Below are positions 49,116 through 62,695 of a DNA stretch of 64,000 nt, in pieces. Origin of the DNA: Bombus terrestris. Its lineage: Eukaryota > Arthropoda > Insecta > Hymenoptera > Apidae. Every line of letters begins with the position of its first letter. Position 1 is the first letter of the stretch. Under the pieces are notes generated by a model. That model was not told where the DNA came from and ran no database searches. It saw nothing but the letters and a program-made list of their open reading frames with translations. The DNA lies in assembly GCF_910591885.1 (NCBI RefSeq), contig NC_063280.1, forward strand, positions 3,472,001-3,536,000. Direction: 5' to 3'. The translations under genes and the position numbers were made by a program.

Positions 49116-52100
49116 GCGTGTTCTCCATGCAGATCGACCAACACAGACTTTCGTCCATTTATCATCTATGCATTTTATTTTCTTAAGCTCCACACGAAAC
49201 AGCAGAGACACATAGACACGTCTATTATGTTTCTTTCGAGAGGAACATCCAACTGGTCTGTCATAACCATATTTACACGAAATCGCGTTTACAATAGACA
49301 ACATTGGTTAACCAGAACAAAAATAATTCAAAGAACGCAACAGAATTACCATACTCGTAAGAAATACCACGCATTTGATATAACTGTAGCCTAATATAAA
49401 GGTTGTTTTACTCATCCGACCGTACCTGTGCCAACGTATCGTTTCATGTGGTGGAGCGCGTGGGCTAACACTTGTTGCGTCGCAGGGTATCGTTGTACCA
49501 GCAGCCATTATGCCCCGGGGCCACCTTCACCCATTTTAATGCCACCTACATGATATTACGCACTGTGGCACAACGCGTTCGCGCACTCATAAGACTAGCG
49601 ACACATTCACCGCTGAATTACGCTCGTGGACCTCACTCCTCCCGTGCTAATTCCCGCGATGACTCAGACTGTGAACGAGCAGCACCCTTTTCGAGTCGCT
49701 TCCCGAACATGCCAAGGACCATTTCTGAACATCGAGTTCGGTGAACCCGGCCATGTCTGGACATCATTCGGTCGACTTGAGCGCCGTGCACAAATACAGA
49801 AAAATCCCTGTTTCTTATTTTATTTCATCGAGCTACATGTGCGGAATTGCGAATTATCGGAGTGTTCACTGTCAATACCTGTCTCTGCTATTATTACCTG
49901 CATTGTTAGTATCTTTTCGGAGAGTTGCTTAATTATGAAAAAAAACATCGATATATTCTCGTGGAAAGAATAAATATATGATCACATGTGTCGTTCCGGA
50001 AACAGGAACAAATTGCACAATTAGTTTCCCCACATGCTATCTGCAAAACACACATGGGACATCCGTTGAAAACGGGAGCAGGAGCTGAGACGTTTCAATT
50101 ATTCGCGCTCATTTTAACCTTAGTCGGCGGCTAACAAGCCCGTAGAATGAAGAAGCTCGTATACACGCGGTTACCGAGTAAATGGCGAGCGTGCTCGAAG
50201 TGGATTAACGCGGAACATCGTGGCACGTTCTTTCCAAAGAGCGTTTAGATAGCGATAAATCCACGCCGCGTCTGGACGTCACGCGGCGCGCCGTATAACG
50301 TAGGTAGTGAAATGAATTGCGGTTAACAATCACGCCATTATCTGGTAATGTCCACGCTTGTATTTATTCAACTTGTTCGAGAGAACGAGACAGTTTGGTG
50401 GAAGGGATAAGGGAATGCAAAGATAGAGAAAAGAAAAAGAAAGGAGAAAAGAAAAGATCAACTGGCGATCCCGTGGGCCGCTAGGTAGATAAACGGCTGG
50501 ACGAAAATAGAGTCGCCGAGGAAACACCTGGATTACCATTAACGGCCAGACGCTCTATAAATATGTTGCTACGTTCTGCTACGAAGCCGCGTGGCAAGCT
50601 AATTTGTCACTTGCCGCGAAATTCCGCGGCCCTCTTTTATCGGACCTCGTTCCCGTGTTTTCGTGCGCGATATCGCGACAGCGAAAATAAAGAGTGTCGC
50701 CTCGCGGACCCGCCAGACACCGCCGCCATTCTGGCGAACAACTTTTGCGGCTGTGTCTCCTGGCCATCGTGTAGCCGACTCGTGCGCGCAACTTTGCTCC
50801 GAGAGAGGTTTTGTTGCTGGCGATTTTTGGACAACAACGAAGTTTCTCGGCTTGTCCGCAGAGTAAGCGAGAAATGTTTCTTTAACGTTGTATAACGTGT
50901 TTAACGACCAGTGAAATATATATTGTGACAGAGTCGCGGTGAGTTAGTGTTTTTATTGCATGTACTATCCGACTTACCCAGCATTTTTCCATTTTTCTAA
51001 AATATTTTTGCTAAAATATTTGAAGTCTCACTCCCTATTTACAGTGTTTGTTCTTAAATTGTTAGTTATTACACTTCCTGCTGGTGACATTTTACACGCC
51101 TCTTTTCAACTATCGTCACGAAATTCCTGTTTCCTTCCAGTTTCCATCGATTTATTTGAACAAATCGCCTGTCCTAACACCGTATACCACCGCCCACTCG
51201 AACGCCACGGCTGTCTTAGGTAGCCTCAATGCAAAATCCATATATAAAGTCAGGACAAAGTGCATTTTCACTTCGTTCTGTTCATACCGCAACATTTTAT
51301 GCAAGAATAAAATATCACCTCTTACGTCAAATTCCTCCATAACTGAAAAGTTTTCTAAAAGGGAGTCTATACATCTGTGGTAAATTTATGTACATGCATG
51401 TGCCGAGTGTAGTTTCTCAATCGGTTGTCGAATAATTGAATTATTATGAAATGTTCCTTCATTTTCTGAATATAAAGAAAATACTGTTCTTTTTGTAGTT
51501 TGTTGTTCCAGAAAGCCCCTCGGTCCAAGAGCTGTGAATCATAGCATTGTAAGTCAGTCAACTGCTATCTTTTATTAAGTAGCACTTTGCGTTTATTTAT
51601 CATTATATAGAAAATTCCATATGTTTTTCACCGATTAAATTTATAATTTAGTTATCTATGAACCTTAAAAAATGGTGCTTTCAAGAATTAAAATATGTGA
51701 TTAAATCCAAATTCTGAAACTCTTGAGTTATCTCACCATGATTTTCACTTCGTCTCTCTCGAATCACCATTTATGCATTCCACTTCTTTTTCTTCGGATG
51801 ATTTGCTAAACCACAGGTCCTCCACGACCACCTACGATCGACTTTCCTTCTCGAAGAAGGAGGAGACGTCCACGCGGCTAACTTATTACTTATGTAAGTT
51901 GCGTTAAATAATAACACGGCGGGTGGGATGGGGGCGGCGAAGCTGGCGTTCCTTCTTTTCGAGTCGGCGAGACGTCAAAGGGGGCAAGGTTGAACGATGG
52001 CGCGTTCTCTTCATGACGACGAGCCGTGGTGCAGAAGTTCACCACGTCGGCATACAAATACATAAGGCTCATACAAATATTCAAATGTTTATCGTAGAAC

Positions 52101-52404
52101 ACATTTACGAATATATTTTGCGTGTCACGTAGAACGATTAAAAATTTCACTAGCAATATAAGACACGATTGTCTTGATGACGTTGATAAAATTTGAAATC
52201 TTAGATCTGAAGATGTATACAGAAGTTACAAGATATTTCCTGCAACCATATACTTCGCCAGAGATTACCAAGGCATTTGAACTATCAATTGTCATTATAT
52301 TGACAGATATTTAGTCATAATTATACTGGTAAAATTTGAAACGAATTTGGAAGTCTATAACAAGCTTACAAAATATTTAATGATATATTCATAAAAGGTA
52401 TTTA
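49116..52404. other. No gene recognised
   Basis: CpG-rich blocks at 49440-49780 and 50090-50880 contain many overlapping frames on both strands (up to 115 codons). AT-rich sequence follows. No domain or consistent exon chain was found. Confidence 0.4.
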
Positions 52405-52515
52405 ATATTCGAATACTTTTGTCATCCTGTTTCCACATTTTTGAAATTTGACTATAACTCACCTTGTATACACCTTGTATATTCACCTTGTGTATATGAA
52501 ACACCTTGTATATTC
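52405..52515. repeat. Tc1-like terminal fragment and CACCTTGTATA tandem repeat
   Basis: TTCGAATACTTTTGTCATCCTG (52409-52430) resembles the other Tc1-like termini. It is followed by four copies of CACCTTGTATA with variable spacers, starting at 52460, 52471, 52484 and 52502. Confidence 0.5.
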
Positions 52516-55139
52516 TTAAATGTTTTCTATGTTAGATTCAAATAGTTTCTTGAATAGCTGGATGTCGTACTATCGGCGGCTCGCGCGAACGAATGAGAAA
52601 AAATTGCGCGACACGTTGTCCGCATACCAGAGAACCGCGAACAACGCATCTAGCAGGGTCACAGGGAGAACTTTGTAGTTTCGTATTAATATATTCGGGG
52701 ATTGAAATGTAGCTGGCGCCCTTTCCGGCCAACGCGTGTTTCGCGTTTAAAATGCAGTCTTTTCACTTCGTCGAAAGCTTTGTTGAGTCGATTTCAGAAC
52801 GCTGAGAAAAATAGTTCGTATATCATCGGCTACATATTTTTTATGAGACAATCTTTTTCTATTCTCTGTGAAAAATTTCTGTTTTATTGTATTTACGGAA
52901 TAATGGTGAGTGGAGAATCTTTATAGATCACTGGAATCACAGATCCAGAGATGCTGTCCTTCGACTTGGAAACAAAAGTCTAGTTTATTCTTAATCCTTT
53001 GAGAATGTCTTGTTATTACGTGTTTCTATGATTTCATGGTATTATGTCACTTGGATGGTATCCTTGAATATCATTATCTAACTCAGATCATGTTGTTCAT
53101 CTGATTTACAACCTTGTTAAAAAAGAAAAAGTCGTCGCGTGGAAAGTTTATGTTCAATGATTTACTTTTATCAATTTTTTTTTTTATGGAAAAATGAGGA
53201 AGAATAATATGGAGAGTGAGGACTTTCATTAAAAGAAAAAGTTTTAATAAATTGAACGATTTATATTAAAAGTACCAGCCATTGACGAATCAGCAAAAAT
53301 TATTATTTTAAGTAACAGGTATAACTATTCCCAAGTTCTTGACTCGTAAAACCGATTTCGAGCAAAGCAGATTTTTCTGTATTTTGCTCAAAATAATTAC
53401 AAATTATTTTTCAGTGACTGCCTTTAAAATATTAAGAGCTATAACGAGATAAAGAAAGTATAATGTTAAAAAGCTAACATTCCTTACGCAATATCGCTAT
53501 CGAAATATTTCAATTTTTAATTACTATTATTTTCTTTATTCCGATGTATAAATATAACAAAAAATTAAAATAACTGTAATTTGTTTGCTTAAATTATGCC
53601 TGAAAGTGGTCGCGCATTAGCGATGTAGTTTGTTAAAGCAAAGTTCGTTACACCTATTCGAACGCAGGGAGTAAGTCGATATTCGCCAGTGTGAATCGGT
53701 AACCGGCGCCAAATCATGCAAAAAGTCTCCGACAGGACGGCACAGGTTTGGTAAAGTATTTTTAAAACTTGTCTGACTACCCGAGACGCAACCGGCCCAT
53801 CCTGGAACGCCGATTCGGCGAATACCTCGCTCCGTGGATTCTTCGGTGAAGAAAAATCTCAACCTTGAACTTTCTTAAGTCAACAACTAATAGAAAATAA
53901 GTATTTTTATTCTCCATCTAATTATTTTAATCGCGTTAATTTATATATATTATTCTTTGATGATTATTCACTGTACCTCAGCGTCGTTTAGATTTTTAGG
54001 AACTTTTTTTTCAACTTCTTTTATCAACTGACAAATGTACGTATCATAGAAAGTAACTTTATTATATTTTAGAATTTTTATGACCCTGATCACGCTACCG
54101 ATTATCACTTGGAACGAAGGAAGTAGTTAACGATACAAAAATTTAATAAACGCTTTCGTGTTAAAAATAAATTAATTAACGACTTCAAATGTTGGAAAGA
54201 CGACATTAATTTAAACATAATAATGAAATTTAATATGCGTATCGTATTTCCAAAAGAATGATTGCGAGGTAAATATCTAATTTTACTTTGTAGTTCCTCA
54301 GTTATTGTTCATATTAGCCAACATCCTTTTGGAAAATAGGTTCGTAGTAATAAAAAATTTAATTGATACGTTCAGTTCAGAACCTTAATAAAGGCATTAT
54401 TTTGAAACATGTAAAAAAGTTCGGATATATCTGAGTTTTAATTAAAAATCCGCATTAAAGTATTACAAAGTATGGCTGAAAGTCAATGAAACTTATAAAT
54501 TAATTCGTGTTTCAGGTTATACGTACATCTGTATTACTTTGTTGCTTCGGGATAATAATTTACAATTTTAAGATAAAAAGAATTATAGTATAAGTACGAC
54601 ACTTAATCATTACCGAAAATCGATCGTTACCGCTAACCTTTGACAGGACAGACAATTTTACGAGAATTCTTTCACTCGAACGATCGTCGCGAAATTCCTT
54701 TACGAGTCTTAATAAAAATAAAGGCGAAATAAAAATATTGCACGGCCGAAAACGATCTCAAAGACGACCTGTTCTACGAACTTCAGCATAGAAGTTAGTC
54801 TACCACAGGAAAATCCAGCAGAACATAGGTGGCGATTCTTGCGAACAATTTATGCGAATGATACGTTCTGAGACTTTCAACGAAATCGTCGATTTCGAGT
54901 ACGAGGCAGCCAAGAAAGGAATGTCACGCGTTGGCAGTCGTAAAGCGCCTTGCCTCGTAAAGAAACTTTTACGAACCAAATAAATATGGCCGTGTATATA
55001 TGGTTGCGCACTTGCCCTCGAACATTACTTAACGAACGGTCGTCTCTTTATCACCCTTTACCGCCCTCGTGACTTCACCACGAATCGAACACATTACATA
55101 AACACAAACCTTCGTCTGAAAGGAGACAAGCTACTAAGA
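52516..55139. other. No gene recognised
   Basis: Mostly AT-rich. A GTGAGTGG donor-like site at 52904 ends a hydrophobic + frame (52702-52926) that is otherwise unconvincing. An 81-codon minus frame at 53617-53862 is unrecognised. Confidence 0.45.
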
Positions 55140-55890
55140 GACAAAGAGAAGAAATGTTTGAAATGTTCTTGCGGTGTAGATCATCGATTTTCGCTTCACG
55201 GAACCATCGATTCTTTATCTTTGTAGGATGTTTCTAGCTTTTTTGGGCAAGTTACAGAGATATAATATCGACAAGGAAAAATAAGAAGAAAATGTTGTAT
55301 GAAGTGTTACGTTATTTATGTTAGTCTTTTAACAAACCGCAACGATAAATCGTTCCATATGAAAGGTTTTCTGGTTAAACGTTTCCGTATGAAGCACAAA
55401 GATTAAAAGTGTAATGTCATCGAAGTAGATCTGAAATGTTTACAGCTAACGGAATGAGTGTAAACGAATCATACATTTTAATAGAATGTTTCAATTTTCA
55501 AGAGGCTGTCACGTCACCGCGTATTACGATGTCCATATCTCCGACGAGAATTCTTTCCCAAACTCGCTGCCCTACGCTTTCCATTTGCGTAATATCATTC
55601 TCCGATCAAAAAGATCAACGCACATTGGAAATAAGTCGTAACTCGAATATTCGAGCATATTTCATTCGGACCTTTCTCCATCTTAAACCGAGGTTGATTT
55701 CTCAAGAGAAACTCTTATCACCAACAGTATGAAACGAAGATAACGTATACGTTCCTTATCTTCGATTCATATAAGAAATATGACGATATACAGAGGACGT
55801 TTCTAATCTTCTCGACAAATAACAGAAGTATAATCTACACGGGAAAATAAACAAGATGTTATATGAGGTTTTGCTGCGATTCTTTGTTGC
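55140..55890. repeat. Old direct duplication, two segments of about 150 bp
   Basis: The stretch at about 55195-55320 (ATCGATTCTTTATC, GGATGTTTCTAGCTT, GGAAAAATAAGAAGA, ATGTTGTATGAAG) recurs in the same order at about 55755-55885 (CTTCGATTCATAT, GGACGTTTCTAATCTT, GGGAAAATAAACAAG, ATGTTATATGAGG). Offset is about 560 bp. A 98-codon + frame (55436-55732) lies between and is unrecognised. Confidence 0.35.
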
Positions 55891-57178
55891 AGTTATACGC
55901 AAACTGTCGTGCCAAGCTCAAAATCAGCAAGCATGACATCCATCAACCATCATAAAGACTGAAAATTTAAATAGCCACATATTGCATGTTTGAAGAAGTT
56001 CCGTAGCACACCGGTTGAAGATCACAGCTTTAAATTGAGTCAGCAGTCGGCTAAATGAAATTCACGCGCGCTCGCGAGAGTCGAGGAACCAATCTCAGCG
56101 AAGCGTTTCCGCTCGCGTACTGGCTTTCGGAGATTTAACCATAGATCTCTATCTAAGACACGGCCTCGATATCAACGCCGATCTAGTTTGTTCGAAGAAG
56201 CGCCTAACGTTGTCGCAATGCATCATTCCAGAGGGAGGAGACCACTTCCTCCTACGCAGAGACATCTTAGACGCAGACGTCGAGCCATTCACAGACTCGC
56301 CAGGATCAATATGAGAAAGTTCCAGGACCTCGAAATCCTCTACAGTTCCGCGGAACTGTCGACGTGCCCTTCCTATTTGCCCAGCCTCTGGCTACGTTTT
56401 TCCTCCCTTTTTTCTTTCGTCGATGGGGCGGCTCGAAGAAGAGAGAGTACGAGGCAAAAGAGCGTCGTACACGAGGAGAAATTCTAAAAAGGAACCTCCT
56501 GATCTCGAGGCTCAATTTCAATAAGTTGCGGTCTTCAAAGAAAAGACACAGAAGAAAACAGAAGAAGAAAATGATCCGAGTTAGAAGGAAAATTGTGGAA
56601 TGTTGGTCGCATTACATTTGATGGACGAGAAATGATTAACTTCAAGATACTTGAAATTCGCAGTTTTTATAGGTTCTTGAAGGTTATCGCGTTAATTAAC
56701 GTTATTGATATCATTTCTTAATGTTTAGGAGAGTGCCAGAAGACGGTTTTCATTCTACAATCAAACAAAAAGATAATCTTTACGTGGAATTGGTTGACAA
56801 CGTATTGGATTTTAACCGTTCAAATGGAATTGCGAATTTTATATTTTTATTATTACCTCCCCGTAACAATTTATCTTCTGTTTCCTTATAATAGGTAAAT
56901 AAATTTATGAAAATAAGATTTCTTTTCCGGAACACGTGTCACTGACACGATGGTGGACGTATAGAAGAAAGTTCATCGATACTTGTGTACATAAGTACAA
57001 GTAAAATTTGAGTTAAATCTTTCCTGCTCTAAATACTCTTCCATTATAGGACATATAATGTGTACATTCATTTTTCTTGTCGATAAGAATTCAGTCTTGT
57101 TGAATAACGGCGTTTTTCCTGTGCAATTTAAACTGCAATTTTCACTTTTCTTTTGACCGTAACTTCGTGTGTATCAAG
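55891..57178. other. No gene recognised
   Basis: A CpG- and purine-rich block at 56040-56620 contains frames rich in Arg/Lys, a composition artefact. AT-rich sequence follows. Confidence 0.45.
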
Positions 57179-57360
57179 TGATCAAAGACGCTTGTAAACC
57201 AAAGTCCGCCCCGAACGAACCATTGGTTCACTTAAGACACAATTTCATGGAACTTGCAGAATCGCTAGAAGATAAATGCGCATATAAGCGGCCGGTCTGT
57301 CGCAAGATCGACGAGAAATTCCACGAGGTGGCTCGCGAGACGAGGCAGAAATTAGGCTAA
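57179..57360 (+). CDS. Candidate terminal exon of an unrecognised gene
   Basis: A pyrimidine-rich stretch (TTTTCACTTTTCTTTTGACC) precedes a possible acceptor (TATCAAG) at 57178. The frame then encodes about 60 residues to TAA at 57358-57360, beginning IKDACKPKSAPNEPLVHL. The later part (MELAESLEDKCAYKRP, KIDEKFHEVARETRQ) is charged and would form amphipathic helices. Many codons end in C or G, unlike the surrounding DNA. No ATG-led first exon was found. An internal ATG (residue 23) could alternatively start a 37-residue peptide. Confidence 0.22.
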
Positions 57361-57916
57361 ACCGTATATGGTTCGAAACGAACTGCCACGCTTTTCCTTT
57401 ATCGAACTAACACACCGTCGTTGTCGTCTTCCATGTTCGTTTGTCCGTGAAATTGAGCGAATCAGGGAGCAACAGCTAAGTACACACGGAAGCCATCGTC
57501 GTCGTGGAGGACACTTTTCGTTCGACCGTTCGTCATTCGAATTTTTTCGCGGCGCGAGAAAGCGGAGTGAAAACCAACGGCAGATTGTATATTTCCAGAA
57601 CGCGCGGCTCGATCGCGATAGGTGCCGATATTCAGGACAAAGATAGATTCGCGTTTTGCTGCGCGTAAATTATGGTCATACAGATTCGCGTAATTTCGCT
57701 TCATGGAACCGGATGCGCCTCGATGCAACCATGGGATTTCAGTGGCGGTGTTTCTTCCACGTAGATGCGGGTAGTAAGTGCACGAGGTGCCTTATATTTT
57801 ACTATTCTGCTGGTAGTTGCTGTATAGCGAAAATTGGATCTTGTTGAAAAGAATTGTTCGCGATTGAGTATAAACGATGGTTTAGTAATGTAGATTTTTA
57901 TAAGTATTTATTTTAC
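57361..57916. other. No gene recognised
   Basis: The CpG-rich block at 57370-57650 has opposing frames (92 codons + and 88 codons minus) with no family resemblance. Confidence 0.45.
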
Positions 57917-57963
57917 CTGTTGAATGAATCATCTTTTAGCTGAAGATTTCCACAGTTTAGCAC
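57917..57963 (-). other. Candidate 47-bp micro-exon (minus strand)
   Basis: On the minus strand a good acceptor (TTTCTCTGTATTAACTTTCAG) precedes GTGCTAAACTG, and a CAACAG|GTAAAA donor follows 47 bases later. Only one of three frames is open (VLNCGNLQLKDDSFN). No flanking exons were identified, so gene identity is unknown. Confidence 0.2.
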
Positions 57964-59074
57964 CTGAAAGTTAATACAGAGAAATCAATTTCAATAAGTG
58001 TCAAATTGGATTCAGTTCTTATACGTGTGAATATAATGCAATTTATTTTTGATAGAAATGAAACAATCTAAATAAAACGATTATATCCAAAAGATTGGCA
58101 ATTCGAGTGAAGGATTAACTGATCTTCCCAAGTAAATGGATTAATTTAATGTAGATACTAACGATGAAACTGCCTAATTTATAACTAATCGCACATCCTC
58201 TTTTGTAATTTGTTGATTAAGTTCCTATGTACAATAGAAAGATTTATTCATTTTATTGATCGACGCATTTTGTAACTCTAAGTACATTTTTAGATTCATT
58301 TAAAATTTTGTTGATGTAATTGTGATAGTCGTACCTCGTTACAGTTCGAAAGAAATTTACAAATATGTTATATAACATAGATATGATACAATATACATAT
58401 ACATAAAAATTTTCTATACCAGGTGTTCAAATATTTTTATGAACTACTGTGTTCTTTGTAATATTTCTATCTTTCAGTAATCTTATCAAGAAGGCTACCC
58501 TGTTTGTCACCGGTACTTATCGATTGGAAGACACGTCGCATCATCCCCAATTTGTCACATCGTACACCCCAATGACCACCCCATCTGATTCTATGTATAA
58601 TCTATCATATCGAATGAGTAGGGTGCCCCTTTTTTGTTGACGACAGATGCAAAAGATATCGAATTTCGTGTAACTACTATAGAAAACATCAATGAATCGT
58701 ATTTATAATCGTAAATTTATTAACACTTTGTACGTATAAAAAGAAAATTATTTTTGTTTTTATAATATAGTTAGAGATTACTATTAGTTGAATAAAATTA
58801 ACTTTATACCGTCACGATATCATAAAACGATATCACATCGTCTACAGCTATATGTACAAATTATTATTTACCTAGACATTGAGAATTTCGAATCACAAAA
58901 ATAGCACAAAGTTTTGAACTTCTGAAACTTTTTCAGTTCATCAATCAAAATGAAAATCGAAGAATTTCGAAATTTTGAGGTTCCAAAGGTTCCAACTCTA
59001 ATATAATGTAAGTGAACGATATTCCTCGTTTAGACATCGATCAGGCATCATTTTCGAGATAACAAAAATAAACA
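57964..59074. other. No gene; Tc1-like terminus at 58421-58451
   Basis: The stretch 58375-58451 (ACATAAAAATTTTCTATACC, GTTCAAATATTTTTATGAAC, TACTGTG) aligns with 59985-60047 and carries the Tc1-like terminus. The rest is AT-rich with no gene. Confidence 0.4.
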
Positions 59075-59217
59075 CCAGAATATTTTTTTATTGTTATTTA
59101 AATTGTACTTTACAGTTTGTCCAGCTGGACATTCGCTAAATTTTTCTAGCTTAATTGCTAAATAACATGTAAATGGCTACCCCCAGCGGGATACCGTCAT
59201 CGAGTTCCAGAATATTA
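59075..59217 (-). mobile_element. 5'-truncated jockey-clade LINE 3' end with 10-bp target duplications
   Basis: CCAGAATATT at 59075-59084 and 59208-59217 flanks 123 bp of the same 3' UTR as at 36245 (T-rich end, TTTGTCCAGCTGGACATTCG, GCTACCCCCAGCGGGA). It is minus-oriented, and only the 3' UTR remains. Confidence 0.9.
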
Positions 59218-61211
59218 GGTGCTAATTATCCTGAAAGGAATACGCGAAAATGATAACATTGAAACGTGATAAAGCGTACTGACAAAAGAGAAACAGCGAA
59301 ATCACGTTATTCATCTATTCGACGTAACGACTGCAACTTCCAGGAGGAACGATGCAGCGGGTATCGTTGCAAGAGAATAACGGTGGTCGTAAATCGTGAA
59401 ACCTCTAAATCCGTGAAATGGAAAATATCAGACGCTATTACGACCCGGTTATCGTTCAGTGCTGTTTCTTATTTGCTATCCATCTTGTTTATTACGCTTA
59501 CTACACCGTAATCTTTCAGCAAACACACTTTCATTGATTTTGCATTGAGAAGATTGTTCAATTATTTAAGTTTCACTGATAATTTATAAAATTCACAATT
59601 CTTCGTAGCAAGTTCAAGTTACACATCTTTCGGATAGCGAAATCATATCGTCGGTTTAGGTTTCCCCAGCAACCAATGCGAAACGAGTTTCATTTAGCTT
59701 TGCGGTTGAGGAGTCGGGTCATTAGATTTGATGAACTGCGGTTACGTCAGCGAGATGTTTCCTGCGTAAAGTACATTCCTTTTAGAGCCGAAGAATTTTC
59801 TAGGATTCTGACTTCTGATCAATTTAGTCCTCTATATTATCCCATTACATTTCAATTTTATATATAATATTTACTAAAAATATTAATCGTTGTGATAGCG
59901 AATAAAATTGGTAAAAAAATCCTCCAGAACACATAATAGTTATTTCATAATAATTTTATATTTTATAGCATTATAATGTACATATATGTACAATGTAGAC
60001 ATAAAAGTTTTCTACGACCAGTTCAAATACTTTCGTGAGCCAGTGTATGTGTAAACCCTATACTACGATGTTTTGTATATTACATCCAACGAAAAATCAA
60101 TGTGGTGTCAATTACGATTATTTTCAAAAGAAAAATCACTTAAAAGGAACATCTTCCGCCGAATAACGATTGCGAATTTTCAGCATGCGTTTTCCTACGC
60201 AATTCCATTTTCCAATGCAATCCCATTTTCCAATGAACGCCCCTGAAGCAAGATTACAGGACGTGGAATGCTCGTCAAGTCGCCTATGGACATTCACCGA
60301 TCGGAACGAATCGAGATTGCACAATTTTCAATCGACGATTCTCATCGCGTTTCCCGTCGGAATTAACGAAACCACCAGGTTCGTTCACTACGCTCGTTGC
60401 CACCTATCCTGCAGCAATTTATTAACACCGTGATCCTTGAAAATTCCCGATGAGACGAGTCGTTAAGACCGATCGTTCCTCCAACGAGTTTGTCGATCAC
60501 GAGTCACGACTTTTACCTTTAAGCGCTTCTCCTACGTTCGAATCGACGTACGTCGCGAAACCATCTTGCTGGATTTTATTCCACACCAGCCACGAAATCC
60601 ATCTTTTTATTTTCTTCCTCCTCGTTCTTTCGAAATTTCAAATATCGAAGCTGATCGCATGGATGAGTCGGCCCGCGATTTTTCGACGTGATTGTTCGAT
60701 GATGGGCAATCATGCGATGGGAGAGAGATTCAATTGGCAGTCGGAATACCGCGGGATTGATTGTTTCGTAGAAATAGCCTGGCGCTGAATCAGCTTACGG
60801 GCAGGTGAAAACTGGCTGTTGACGTAGAAAGAAGAATTAAAGTCGGCGATTATGTTAGGAGAATATAAGGTGTAAGAAGATGGCGCGCGAAATTCCTCTG
60901 TCAAATAGTTCTCCTGATACGACATGTTTCCGAAGAATTTTTCCAAGCAAATTTCTCGAAAATCAATGAGAATTTTTGGCCCAAGACTGGGAACTTGTAT
61001 TAGGAAAGTATGATTCGTAGTAGATGATAATAAATTCGAGAAATGGGGATTCAGGCCACTGAATACTGGGTTTCATCGATATAATGGAACATTGTGTGTT
61101 TAAATACTTTTGTAATCTTGACAAAGCATATACGCACTTGTAACTTAATATAAGTATCGTGTAACTTCTATAAAGTTTCAAAATAATTCAACACACATGG
61201 GAAGGTATCCA
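59218..61211. other. No gene; Tc1-like termini at 60021-60047 and 61091-61120
   Basis: At 60021, GTTCAAATACTTTCGTGAGC followed by CAGTG and a TA dinucleotide is a good Tc1-type terminus. A weaker one is at 61091. Frames at 60170-60433, 60450-60788 and 59266-59511 are unrecognised. Confidence 0.4.
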
Positions 61212-61363
61212 TCGTGAAAGGCACTCGAAGATGGTGACCCGCTGGAGGTAGCCACCCACATGTTATTTAGCAATTAAGCTAGAAAAATTTACCGAATGCC
61301 CAGCTGGACAAATTGTAAAGTACAAATTAAATGATAAAAAAGGAAAACAAGTCGTGAAAGGCA
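61212..61363 (+). mobile_element. 5'-truncated jockey-clade LINE 3' end with 12-bp target duplications
   Basis: TCGTGAAAGGCA at 61212-61223 and 61352-61363 flanks 128 bp in + orientation, ending in GATAAAAAAGGAAAACAAG. The shared 3' UTR boxes (GACCCGCTGGAGGTAGCCA, TTAGCAATTAAGCTAGAAAA, CCAGCTGGACAAATTG) are present. Confidence 0.9.
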
Positions 61364-62373
61364 TCTACAAGCCTTTCGTGGGCCTGCTAATTACATTGTT
61401 CAATTATACCAATTGATCTGAACGCAGGGAGGCCTAAGTAAGATAATTTTAAGCAGAAGAGGCTCAACGCTACCGTTCCACAATTACTCATAGAACCGTT
61501 ATTGTCCCGTAAGCGGGGGGATTAACGACGTCCACAGGCGATAGATATCCGCTGAAAGAAAGAAAAACTCGCTCTCCTTGTCCCGACGTGGCCAATTACT
61601 CTAGATTCTTTACTTTCGCGAGAAGCCTCGTGCCTCGAGTCATGAATAGCTCGTGCGCGTATACGCGCGAGATCGCGGCATAATTTTCAACGAATCCAGC
61701 AACGCTCGATTAACGTGGAATTGAAATTCATATACGTGACACCTGCGCCGATGCCCGGCCTCTTTTTCCGTTTCTGAATCCAACAACGTCATTGAGAAAC
61801 TAACTAACCATCGTTGCGTGCACCATAGTTTCGCCTTTCGACATCCACATGGATTTATATCCGAATGTAAAAGAAGTCGATACGCGCAAGTCATACGAAG
61901 CAAAAACATTTTGCTATGTTAGAAGGCAGTTAACGAATTAACTGTTATGAACAAATGTAGACAATGCATTGCACGCGCAGTGCACGATAATAAGAACGGC
62001 ATTTTAGAATAGTGTTCTAAGAGAATTACGTTTCTCTACGTGACGATGAAATAAAGAAGACGATTAGAACGTGCTTAAAACGAGGGATTTATGTACTTGC
62101 CTCGGTAAATCCTTCAGTGAACGATCTTGGATTGAAACGATTAATTTCTTCAATTTCGATTGTTTAAACACCCACTAATGTGTATATCCATGGCCCTAAA
62201 ACAATCTGCATTAGTAATTTACAAATGAATACACGTTATTTATATGGTACATTTTAATATTATTATAATGGATCTCTTTAGAATCATTCTTCAGATATCA
62301 ACCGTTTCCATGATGATTATAATTATTATGGAACAGGGCGTGGTTGCACGTAGAAAGCTCACCTTTAACAAGG
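61364..62373. other. No gene recognised
   Basis: A CpG-richer patch at 61500-61800 contains an 89-codon minus frame without recognisable content. Confidence 0.45.
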
Positions 62374-62695
62374 TTTTTTTTAATTTAATTTGTACTTTAC
62401 AATTCGTCCAATTGGACATTCGGTAAATTTTTCTAGCTTTATTGCTAAATAACACGTGGGTGGCTACTCCCAACTGGATATCATCTTCGAGTTTGTCTAT
62501 TTTATTTCTTTAGTGAGGTCAGTGAGGTCTTTTCTCTTTAGTCTTCTTTTTATGAGTTTTACTCGCTTCAGCAGCTAGCTGGTTTAGATGTGCGCCGATC
62601 TTTCCTTTTATTTTTTTGCGTTCCTGCGGATTTCTTCTTTGACCGTTGGTATTTTTAAGTCTTTGCGTATATCCTCGTTTTAGCAAAGTGCTGCT
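62374..62695 (-). pseudogene. Jockey-clade LINE 3' end with ORF2 C-terminus
   Basis: This is the longest 3'-end copy here. On the minus strand it reads RKDLKIPTVKEEIRRNAKK, then a frame-disrupted segment ending KTHKKKTKEKRPH, then the shared 3' UTR and an A-rich tail (T run at 62374-62381). The box IPTVKEEI links it to the reverse-transcriptase fragment at 26609. The 5' junction is near 62695; no exact target duplication was found. Confidence 0.8.
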
